Assembly: GCA_035606335.1 (NCBI GenBank) | Contig: DATNFP010000068.1 | Span: forward strand, 1-17,446 | Direction of reading: 5' to 3' | Source of the DNA: DATNFP01 sp035606335 | GTDB taxonomy: Bacteria; Bacteroidota; Bacteroidia; Chitinophagales; Chitinophagaceae | Length of the DNA: 17,446 bases | Shown: piece after piece, positions 7,977 to 14,665 of the stretch | Position numbering within the stretch: the first letter of the stretch is position 1 | Layout: each line of letters starts with the position of its first letter | Made by a program: the position numbers and the translations under genes | The notes under the pieces: generated by a model | Database searches by the model: none | Told to the model about the DNA's origin: nothing | Seen by the model: only the letters and a program-made list of their open reading frames with translations

Positions 7977-8543
7977 TTACATAAATCTATATTCAATAAG
8001 CGAGTCCTTTGGATCACTCATAAAAGATTTTTCATAAATCTGTATTTGTATCTCTTTTACAGGTGAGTAATATAGCTTTTCGTCACGCTCTCCCCAACGA
8101 GTATGTTTGCTTGTTTCGATGTATATATTATGTATCCTATTATTTACAGGATCGACTAATATCTGTAATTTACGAGTAAACAAATTATCATCGATAGCCT
8201 GGTAATAAAAAGTTCTTGACTGTGTAATATTATCATCAAAGGTTTCGAAGCTATAATGATCCAGGTATTTTTGATCGCTAATATCTGATTCAAAAAAAAT
8301 CTTTAGAATATAGCCCCAGTCCATCTCAAAAGCAGACACATAGGAAGTATCCGATTTCCCGTTTACAGTAATTATTCTTTGAAGTGTGAAGGGCTGATTG
8401 TGAAAAGTATTAAACTGATCCTGCGCAAATTGTTTTATAGACCAATAATTTCCATCTGCATGGGGTTTTCCTGTTTTAACATGCTTCTTACAAGCTATAA
8501 ATACCAATGAAATAATTAATACAGTCAGGAGCTTTTTAAACAT
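7977..8543 (-). CDS. Small lipoprotein of unknown function
   Basis: A 188-residue protein with a type II signal sequence: two lysines, a hydrophobic stretch (LLTVLIISLVFIA) and Cys18, followed by two lysines, so it is probably a membrane-anchored lipoprotein. The mature part is rich in aromatic residues and predicted beta strands (FTLQRIITVNGKSDTSYVSAFEMDWG, SRTFYYQAIDDNLFTRKLQI, RIHNIYIET). I do not recognise a family; the fold could be a beta-rich lipid- or ligand-binding barrel, but that is a guess. It sits 14 bases upstream of uvrC and downstream of the YqgE gene in the same direction, an arrangement suggesting shared transcription rather than a role in DNA repair. Confidence 0.7.
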   Translation of the reverse strand: MFKKLLTVLIISLVFIACKKHVKTGKPHADGNYWSIKQFAQDQFNTFHNQPFTLQRIITVNGKSDTSYVSAFEMDWGYILKIFFESDISDQKYLDHYSFETFDDNITQSRTFYYQAIDDNLFTRKLQILVDPVNNRIHNIYIETSKHTRWGERDEKLYYSPVKEIQIQIYEKSFMSDPKDSLIEYRFM

Positions 8544-8549
8544 TTTCTA

Positions 8550-8599
8550 TTTCTTGCAACTATAAATTTAAAAATAAGAAGTTGCCAATTTACAAGAAA
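8550..8599. promoter_or_regulatory. Inverted repeat with weak promoter-like element upstream of the lipoprotein gene
   Basis: TTTCTTG (8550-8556) and CAAGAAA (8593-8599) are perfect complements, and CAACT (8557-8561) with AGTTG (8580-8584) extends the pairing with an asymmetric bulge. Within it the minus strand reads TATAGTTG (8557-8564), one base off TAnnTTTG, with TTGG 20 bases upstream. It could be a weak promoter under a regulator, or a weak 3' structure for the YqgE transcript. Confidence 0.3.
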
Positions 8600-8617
8600 T
8601 AAAAATAAGACTGTTTA

Positions 8618-9196
8618 TTAGTTTAATTGAGGGTTAGTGGGCATATTAGCAAGGTATGCAAAATCACTACCAAGCAGGCTTATAGCTCGTTTCCAGACAT
8701 CTTCGGGTTCAGTCTCAAACAGTAGCTCACTTGCCATATCTGCAACTATCCATGAATTCTCAAGTAGCTCCCGCTCCAATTGCCCAGGCGACCAACCGGA
8801 ATAACCAATAAACAATCGTATGTCCGCCGGCTTGCAGATCTTATTTATTATCGCCTCCTGTAATGCTTCATACGAACCACCCCAATACACTCCTTTATTT
8901 AATTCATTTCCATCCAGAATCTGAGGTATACGATGTATCATGTGCAATGTATCCATCTGAACAGGGCCACCTTGAAATACTTTAAGGGGAGTATATAGCT
9001 CAGGCAATAAATCCCCCAACGTCAGTTCTGTAGTTCGATTTAAAGCAAAACCAACAGTGCCCTCTTCTCCATGTTCGCAAATCAATATAACAGACCTTGC
9101 AAAATTCGGATCATTTAAGAATGGCTCAGCAATAAGCAATCTACCAACCTGTGGTTTTAGCTTATTTATTGGTTTGTTGAGATTTAAAAAATTCAT
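8618..9196 (-). CDS. YqgE/AlgH (UPF0301) family protein
   Basis: A 192-residue cytoplasmic protein of the UPF0301 family, about the family's usual length of 185-190. Signature segments are GRLLIAEPFLNDPNFARSVI (18-37), HGEEGTVGFALNR (42-54), FQGGPV (74-79), LHMIHRI, and RLFIGYSGWSPGQLERE (127-143). The biochemical function is not established; AlgH was named for a link to alginate expression in Pseudomonas. A possible regulatory or redox-related role is not shown by the sequence. The start ATG gives MNFLNLNKPINKLKPQVGRLL, a typical N-terminus. The gene is divergent from the TraB-family gene and heads the minus-strand run that leads to uvrC. Confidence 0.92.
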   Translation of the reverse strand: MNFLNLNKPINKLKPQVGRLLIAEPFLNDPNFARSVILICEHGEEGTVGFALNRTTELTLGDLLPELYTPLKVFQGGPVQMDTLHMIHRIPQILDGNELNKGVYWGGSYEALQEAIINKICKPADIRLFIGYSGWSPGQLERELLENSWIVADMASELLFETEPEDVWKRAISLLGSDFAYLANMPTNPQLN

Positions 9197-9394
9197 CTTT
9201 TTAAATTTAATACCTTAACTTTTAACAGACAAGAAAAATCTGTGCCTCCGATGATATTTATTAATAAAATTTAACAGAACTAATCTTTTTTTTAAAAAAA
9301 AGATCTAATTGTCTATCATATACATCACGTAAACCAATGAGTTTTAAGCAAAAAGAAATACACAAGGTTAATTGAATAAGATTAATTTTAAAAA
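9197..9394. promoter_or_regulatory. Divergent intergenic region with a 22-base A/T palindrome
   Basis: This region must hold the promoters of both the YqgE gene (minus) and the TraB gene (plus), but no exact TAnnTTTG was found on either strand. It contains a perfect palindrome at 9283-9304 (ATC, eight T, eight A, GAT) and a direct repeat TTTAACAGA at 9221-9229 and 9270-9278. Because the genes diverge, the palindrome is unlikely to be a terminator; it may be bent DNA or a protein-binding site. Confidence 0.4.
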
Positions 9395-10270
9395 ATGAAA
9401 AAGTTATTGTTATTATTCAGCGCAATAACATTTATTACTTGTACAATCTCGTCAGCTCAAAAAACTGATACAATAGGAAATTCATTGCTCTGGCGTATCA
9501 GCAGTAAGGATATGAATAAGCCGTCTTACCTGTTTGGTACTATTCATTTGATCTGTCCCACTGATTATATATGGACCAAAAAGATGGAGGAATGTTTTAA
9601 AAAATGTGATGAGGTGTGTTTTGAAATGGATCTTGCAGATCCGCGCGTGATGATGCAAATAGCTACATGGATGATAGATAAAGATAAAAAATTAAAGGAT
9701 TATTTTACCGAAGATCAATACAGAATCATACAGCATTACTTTAAAGACAGCTTAGGTATTGATATTACGATGTTTCAATTTCAACAAGTAAAGCCTGTAA
9801 TGTTGGAAAGTCTTCTGGCATTAAAAACTGTATCCTGTCCTAATCCTGTGGCTTATGAAGATAAATTGAAGAGTAAGGCTATAAAAAATAAAAAAAAGGT
9901 TGCTGGCCTCGAGGATCCACAAGAACAAATTGCATTACTTGAAAATATCCCTATAGACACTGTTGTAAAAGAATTACTTGAAAGCACACAAGGTAAAAGC
10001 AATGATCAGGAGGAATATGAAACGCTGATCAAAGCATACAAAAAACAAGACCTTTCAAAGTTGTATAGCCTGATACAGGCATCGAAAAGCGATGGTGATA
10101 ATTTAGACGAGTTTATTGACGAGCGTAACGAAAAATGGATCGGAAGAATGGAAGAAAGAATGGAACAAAAGTCTGTTTTCTTTGCTGTAGGCGCAGGGCA
10201 TTTATGGGGAGAAAAAGGAGTTATAAATTTATTAAGACAAGAAGGCTATACTGTTGAACCAGTGAAATAA
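9395..10270 (+). CDS. TraB/GumN family (Tiki-like) exported protein
   Basis: A 291-residue protein with a signal peptide (MKKLLLLFSAITFITCTISSAQ). Family hallmarks are SYLFGTIHLI (GTIH at 48-51), VAGLEDPQEQIALL (E172), DERNEKWIGRM (R244 to W248) and FFAVGAGHLWGEKGVINLL (GAGH at 266-269). The paired GTIH/GAGH histidines and the glutamate match the proposed metal-binding site that TraB/PrgY/GumN proteins share with the eukaryotic Tiki proteases, so a periplasmic or cell-surface metallohydrolase is plausible but unproven. The substrate is unknown. Cys16, near the end of the signal peptide, makes a lipoprotein reading conceivable, but the AQ cleavage site looks better. It is transcribed alone and converges on the kinase operon with 7 bases between the stops. 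Confidence 0.88.
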   Translation: MKKLLLLFSAITFITCTISSAQKTDTIGNSLLWRISSKDMNKPSYLFGTIHLICPTDYIWTKKMEECFKKCDEVCFEMDLADPRVMMQIATWMIDKDKKLKDYFTEDQYRIIQHYFKDSLGIDITMFQFQQVKPVMLESLLALKTVSCPNPVAYEDKLKSKAIKNKKKVAGLEDPQEQIALLENIPIDTVVKELLESTQGKSNDQEEYETLIKAYKKQDLSKLYSLIQASKSDGDNLDEFIDERNEKWIGRMEERMEQKSVFFAVGAGHLWGEKGVINLLRQEGYTVEPVK

Positions 10271-10277
10271 TTCTACA

Positions 10278-10679
10278 TTATACCCATTCTAGTAATGCTG
10301 ATAAAGTATTGCTAGTCAAAGGCTTATTAAGAAAATGCTTTACTGAAGGATAATTGCGCACACGGTTTAGATCATTTTCATTGATAGAAGACGAAAGAAC
10401 GAAAATGATATAATTATCCTGTATTTCTTTTGGAAATTTCTCAAATGCTTCTACAAACTCAAACCCATTCATTACCGGCATTTGAATGTCGACAATGAGT
10501 ATTGTTTTAGTTTCATCAGCGGGAACAAGTGTTTTGCTGATATAATCCAATGCGTCCGCACCATCTAAAAATGAACGAATATTTTCACTCCTACCTGTAT
10601 TACGGATTATTTTCTCCGCTATAAAACAATCAAGCTTACTATCGTCTATTACTATAAAATTTAATTTGTGTCCAATCAT
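10278..10679 (-). CDS. Single-domain response regulator (receiver only)
   Basis: A 133-residue protein made only of a CheY-like receiver. The acidic pocket is D12/D13 (VIDDS), the phospho-acceptor is D64 (LIVDIQMPVMNG), the switch serine is in VLSSS (96-98) and the conserved lysine is K119 (FLNKPL). No output domain is present, so it should act as a phosphate shuttle, a sink, or by binding a target protein. Its ATG follows the stop of the receiver-kinase gene after one base (TAA-A-ATG), so the two are very likely translationally coupled and the kinase is its probable phosphodonor. It is the last gene of the operon. Confidence 0.93.
   Translation of the reverse strand: MIGHKLNFIVIDDSKLDCFIAEKIIRNTGRSENIRSFLDGADALDYISKTLVPADETKTILIVDIQMPVMNGFEFVEAFEKFPKEIQDNYIIFVLSSSINENDLNRVRNYPSVKHFLNKPLTSNTLSALLEWV
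10289..10315 (+). terminator. Possible 3' hairpin of the TraB-family transcript
   Basis: CTAGTAATGCT (10289-10299) and AGTATTGCTAG (10305-10315) flank a GATAA loop. As plus-strand RNA all 11 positions pair, two of them as G-U wobbles; as minus-strand RNA those two become C-A mismatches. It begins 19 bases after the TraB-family stop and lies inside the 3' coding end of the opposite receiver gene. No U-tract follows, so a stabilising or rho-assisted 3' structure fits better than a classic terminator. Confidence 0.35.
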
Positions 10680-10680
10680 T

Positions 10681-11772
10681 TTATTTACTTGGGATAATCA
10701 CTTTAAATGTAGTGCCCTCATTAATCTTTGAGTCGACAGAAATCTCTCCGTTTAGTTTTCTTAATGCGTCCTTTACATTATACAAACCAAAACCTGAGCC
10801 TATTTCTTCCGAAGTGGCTCTGAAAAACATGTTAAATATATTATTTATGTGAATATCGTCAATCCCTAATCCGTTATCCTTAACATAAATGAGTACATTT
10901 CCCCTGTTGACCTCAACGTTTAATTCTACAAATTTATCACCATTATTCTTTCTTTGATACTTAAACGCGTTTGATAATAAATTATTTAAAATAATCTTTA
11001 AACAGACTTCATCAGACCTGAATGTTTCCTGTTGATTAACTACTGTGGCGAACTTTACATTGCTCATCTTGCCTGTCATATCAAAAAAGTCTTTCAGGCC
11101 AACTATAACATCATTAAAATTTATTTCAGATATCTGCAGCTCTCCCCTTTTCAGGTTATAGTATTCGTGGACATTTTGTATAAGATCATCTAATTTTTGT
11201 ACCGACTTATGCATTAGTTCCAACATTTCCTTTATCTCAGAAATGTTATCAATGCTCTTCGCAACTTCTACTGCTCCTAAAATACTTAATAGAGGGCCAC
11301 GCATATCATGGCTTACACTATATGCAAATTTATCTAACTCATTATATGCTTTTTGCAGCTCTTCATTTTTTATTGCCAGCATATTATTAGTCAGATAGAA
11401 TTTATTGCCTTCATCTATTGCAGACTGGATATCAGCATCTGTCCACGGCTTTTTTATATACCTAAAAATATTGCCACGGTTTATAGCGTCAATTACAGAT
11501 TCTATATCTGTATAACCCGTAATGAGCATCCTTATGGGATTGGGATATTCATTACGTATTTCCTGAAAAAATTGCACTCCTGATTTATCAGGCATTCTCT
11601 GATCGCAAAGTATAACACGTATATCCGAATTTTGATTTAAATGATTAACTGCCTCGTCAGTGTTGTTAGCAATTAATACATTATAGTCAAACCTGAATGA
11701 CGCTCTAAATCCATTCAGATTATTGACTTCGTCGTCAACGTATAAAATCTTTATTTTATCAGCCTTGCTCAA
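10681..11772 (-). CDS. Soluble hybrid receiver-histidine kinase (TTG start)
   Basis: A 363-residue cytoplasmic protein. Residues 7-125 are a receiver of the subtype often seen fused to HD-GYP domains (ILYVDDE, phospho-acceptor D57 in CDQRMPDKSG, LITGYTD, YIKKPW). After a short coiled-coil linker comes a HisKA domain with phospho-accepting H155 (VSHDMRGPLLSI). The HATPase domain has the N box (NNLLSNAFKY, N264/N268), G1 (DNGLGI, 299-304) and G2 (GSGFGL, 325-330). No membrane segment is present, so it probably receives phosphate or a signal from the membrane kinase encoded just upstream and passes it to the stand-alone receiver. The start must be TTG at 11772: an in-frame TAG lies three codons upstream and the first internal Met is residue 60, inside the receiver. 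Confidence 0.93.
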   Translation of the reverse strand: MSKADKIKILYVDDEVNNLNGFRASFRFDYNVLIANNTDEAVNHLNQNSDIRVILCDQRMPDKSGVQFFQEIRNEYPNPIRMLITGYTDIESVIDAINRGNIFRYIKKPWTDADIQSAIDEGNKFYLTNNMLAIKNEELQKAYNELDKFAYSVSHDMRGPLLSILGAVEVAKSIDNISEIKEMLELMHKSVQKLDDLIQNVHEYYNLKRGELQISEINFNDVIVGLKDFFDMTGKMSNVKFATVVNQQETFRSDEVCLKIILNNLLSNAFKYQRKNNGDKFVELNVEVNRGNVLIYVKDNGLGIDDIHINNIFNMFFRATSEEIGSGFGLYNVKDALRKLNGEISVDSKINEGTTFKVIIPSK

Positions 11773-11792
11773 TAGGCACTAATGTACATTAA

Positions 11793-13937
11793 TTAATGAA
11801 TAATAGGAAGTTCGATAATAAATTCAGTACCCTCACCCAGTGTAGAATTGACATGTATTACTCCATTATGCTTTTTGATAGTATTATAAGCAATAGAAAG
11901 GCCTAAACCAGTTCCTTCGCCAACATCTTTGGTTGTGAAAAATGGCTCGAAAAGCTTCTTTTTGGTATTTTCATCCATGCCTGTACCGTTATCCTTTATT
12001 TTTATGTAAACATTTTGTTCGTCATTGGTTGTACTAATCTTAAGCGCTCCGTTATCATCTGTTTCATGCTGTTTATTAATAGCATGTATCGCATTGGTAA
12101 TCATATTCAGAAATACCTGGTTTAATTTTCCCGGATAACATTCTATCAAGGGAAGGTTGCCATATTCTTTTATAACTTTTATGCGGTTGTTTAAAAGATT
12201 ATTTATAATTACCAGTGTAGAATCAAGACCTTCATTTATATCCGCTTTTTTCAGATCGTCTTCATCAAGACGCGAGAAGATCCGTAATCCTTTTACAATT
12301 TCAGCTGTCCTCGAAGCTCCTTCACCGATGCCTTTTAACAGATGATCTATCTCTTCCTTCAAGTAATCGAAGTCAATTTCCGCCTTATATTCACTGATCT
12401 GTTTTTGCTTTTCAGCTATTGAGCTGTCCATTATGCTAACATTTTCAATAGCCTGAACAGCGTCGAGCAAGATACTTACATCCCTTTTTAAGGGCTTAAT
12501 ATTGGAGGTAACAAAATTAATCGGATTATTAATCTCGTGGGCTATGCCGGCAGTTAGCTGACCCAAAGAGGCCATTTTTTCGGATTCAACCAACTGGGTT
12601 TCTGCGTCTTTTAACTCTTTCAGTGTTTTATTTAATTCATTATTAGATGCCTGTAATTCAACGGTACGCTCTGTCACTTTAGATTCCAGGAAAACATTCT
12701 GTTCGCGAATGATACGTTCATTTTCCTGTGCTACACGTAAAGCCTCAGCCTGAGATATTTTTCTTTCCCTGTCAAGTATATTGATCTTGTCGGCTAGTGC
12801 TATAGACAGCAAGGTTACTTCTATAACCGTACCTACCTGCATTGTATAATTAGTAAAATTAGAATAGGGTAATATGTTCAGGTTGCGCAGAACAAATAAT
12901 ACCAATCCTAAAATAAAAATGGTCCAGGCAAGAAGGAAGAATTTCGCAGGGCGATAATTTTGAAGAGATAATTTGATGACAATGATGTACACAATAACGG
13001 CCGCTAAAAGGGCTGTTATATCTACTGCCCTAGAGCTCAACTGATCAAACCCGGCCAGTCTTATACTTGCAGCCACAGCATACATGGCAACCAGGATCCA
13101 TAATAATTTATTAAGAATTGGCGTTCGCTGTCGGGTATGCAAAAATGACTTTATGAAATATATGGCACTAATTCCTGCTAAAGATGGTGATACTACTATT
13201 GCATAATTAAACAATGAAGGATTGTTAGGAAATAAATATTTGAAACTGTAACCTGTAAGAATTGTTTGTGTTAAACCTATAAACAGGATATATAACACAT
13301 AGAATAAATAGCTTCTATCCCGTGTAGAAAGAAAAATGAAAAAATTATACAAAATCATTACCAGTAAAACACCAATATGTATTCCTGAAATTACATCTTT
13401 AGTATTTTGAGCTTCAGCCATTGATTGAGGAGTACCAACTATCATTGGCACAAGCAACTGTTCTGAACTTTTTACTTTTAGCAGGTAAGTAACCGTTGAG
13501 TCTTTACCAACTTCGAGATCGTAAATAAAGTCCGGATATTTATATCTTCGGCTGCTGTATTTTTTTGCTGTTCCTTCCGATTGCAGTAAAACAACCTCAT
13601 TCCCTCTTACAAAATATAAATTACATGTATCAACTAATGCATTATCTATTTCAAGAAGCAAATGGGGGTTACTTGTTATATTTTTAATTGAGAATTTTAT
13701 CCAGTACGTAGAATTACTGATATCAAAATTGGGAGTTGTTTGTTTACTCTTAAAGAATAATGGAGAATTAATAGCGTCTTGTGGAGTGTACTTATTTAAA
13801 CTATCATTCAATATCTCTACCTGATTACCTATCAATATTCTGCCGCTATCATAAAGTACAGTATCAGCCCAGCTATGAGGAGTACAAATAAAAATTAAAA
13901 TAGCTGTAACTAAAAACCTGAAAAATGGTCTGTTCAT
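11793..13937 (-). CDS. 7TMR-DISM membrane sensor histidine kinase
   Basis: A 714-residue inner-membrane kinase. Residues 1-24 are a signal peptide. A periplasmic beta-sandwich domain of the 7TMR-DISM extracellular type covers about 28-170, with the characteristic STYWIKFSIKN segment. Seven hydrophobic helices lie between about 183 and 383. A coiled coil (385-455) leads to HisKA with H467 in GIAHEINNPINFV, then a long helical pair, LRIFSRLDEDD, and an HATPase with the N box (N611/N615), D649-N-G, F box FEPFFTT (663-669) and G2 GEGTGLGLS (673-681). All catalytic features are intact and there is no receiver of its own. Periplasmic 7TMR-DISM domains are proposed to bind carbohydrate-like or other diffusible ligands. 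Its start overlaps the acyltransferase stop by 4 bases (ATGA), so sensing and enzyme functions are translationally coupled. Confidence 0.95.
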   Translation of the reverse strand: MNRPFFRFLVTAILIFICTPHSWADTVLYDSGRILIGNQVEILNDSLNKYTPQDAINSPLFFKSKQTTPNFDISNSTYWIKFSIKNITSNPHLLLEIDNALVDTCNLYFVRGNEVVLLQSEGTAKKYSSRRYKYPDFIYDLEVGKDSTVTYLLKVKSSEQLLVPMIVGTPQSMAEAQNTKDVISGIHIGVLLVMILYNFFIFLSTRDRSYLFYVLYILFIGLTQTILTGYSFKYLFPNNPSLFNYAIVVSPSLAGISAIYFIKSFLHTRQRTPILNKLLWILVAMYAVAASIRLAGFDQLSSRAVDITALLAAVIVYIIVIKLSLQNYRPAKFFLLAWTIFILGLVLFVLRNLNILPYSNFTNYTMQVGTVIEVTLLSIALADKINILDRERKISQAEALRVAQENERIIREQNVFLESKVTERTVELQASNNELNKTLKELKDAETQLVESEKMASLGQLTAGIAHEINNPINFVTSNIKPLKRDVSILLDAVQAIENVSIMDSSIAEKQKQISEYKAEIDFDYLKEEIDHLLKGIGEGASRTAEIVKGLRIFSRLDEDDLKKADINEGLDSTLVIINNLLNNRIKVIKEYGNLPLIECYPGKLNQVFLNMITNAIHAINKQHETDDNGALKISTTNDEQNVYIKIKDNGTGMDENTKKKLFEPFFTTKDVGEGTGLGLSIAYNTIKKHNGVIHVNSTLGEGTEFIIELPIIH

Positions 13938-14644
13938 TTTTGATGTATGTGGGAAAGATTTAGGCGAATGTCATAATTTATCTCCATTTCTCCTTTTGGG
14001 CCACTTTCAATGGCATATTGAATAGGATCTTGTCTTAATTTCATGATGGCCTCTCTTTCAATAGGGTTAGCGGTAGGCAAATTATAAATATCTTTTATTA
14101 TCAGTGCCGTTGCTAAAAGATCCTGCTTGGGATAATAAAAAGTTCCATTGTTACCTAATTCCCTGATAATTTCAAAACCCACTTTTAAACAATTTCTCAA
14201 AGTAGCAGGTGAACAAAGCGCCATTAAATATTGCAAATCGAGTTGAGTAATTATCGCAACACCGATCCTTCCTAAAAAAATACTACCAATCCCATACCCT
14301 GCAACTTCTTTTGAATTCCAAAGACCGCAAAATTCCGCTACATTATAGTTACCTATTTTATCTACATAAGAATAAATATTGGTATCTAAAATTGCAATAG
14401 CACCTTCCATTGGCATCTTCACATCTTCAGACCGTATCTGGATACGACCGCCACCATACACTTTCGTCTTATCATCTGATTCTACTATTACAACATAGGT
14501 AGAGGGGTCGTGCCTCCAGTTATCACTGGCGGACGTTACTTTAGATACACCGTAAGCATCGAGCACACGTCTATGACCATCTATATAAGATTCACATGAG
14601 TCAAAATCGTCTACTGCCCTAAATGCCCGTATATTAATTTTCAT
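13934..14644 (-). CDS. GNAT-fold acyltransferase, FeeM/LuxI-like features
   Basis: A 236-residue soluble protein with a GNAT-type core. Visible features are VYGGGRIQIRSEDVKMPME (62-80), like the glycine-arginine strand and following loop of N-acyl amino acid synthases and LuxI-type enzymes; a conserved acidic strand VAEFCGLWNS (102-111); a phosphopantetheine-binding-type loop VAGYGIG (114-120) at the start of a helix; and ATLRNCLKVGFEII (147-160), the usual end of the GNAT fold. The donor could be acyl-CoA or acyl-ACP and the acceptor is unknown; ordinary acetyltransferase activity is the main alternative. It starts 21 bases after the ThiF-nitroreductase gene and overlaps the kinase gene by 4 bases. 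That placement between an adenylating enzyme and a membrane sensor suggests synthesis of a small signal or metabolite (inference). Confidence 0.65.
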   Translation of the reverse strand: MKINIRAFRAVDDFDSCESYIDGHRRVLDAYGVSKVTSASDNWRHDPSTYVVIVESDDKTKVYGGGRIQIRSEDVKMPMEGAIAILDTNIYSYVDKIGNYNVAEFCGLWNSKEVAGYGIGSIFLGRIGVAIITQLDLQYLMALCSPATLRNCLKVGFEIIRELGNNGTFYYPKQDLLATALIIKDIYNLPTANPIEREAIMKLRQDPIQYAIESGPKGEMEINYDIRLNLSHIHQK

Positions 14645-14665
14645 AAATATGCTACTCCATAAAGG

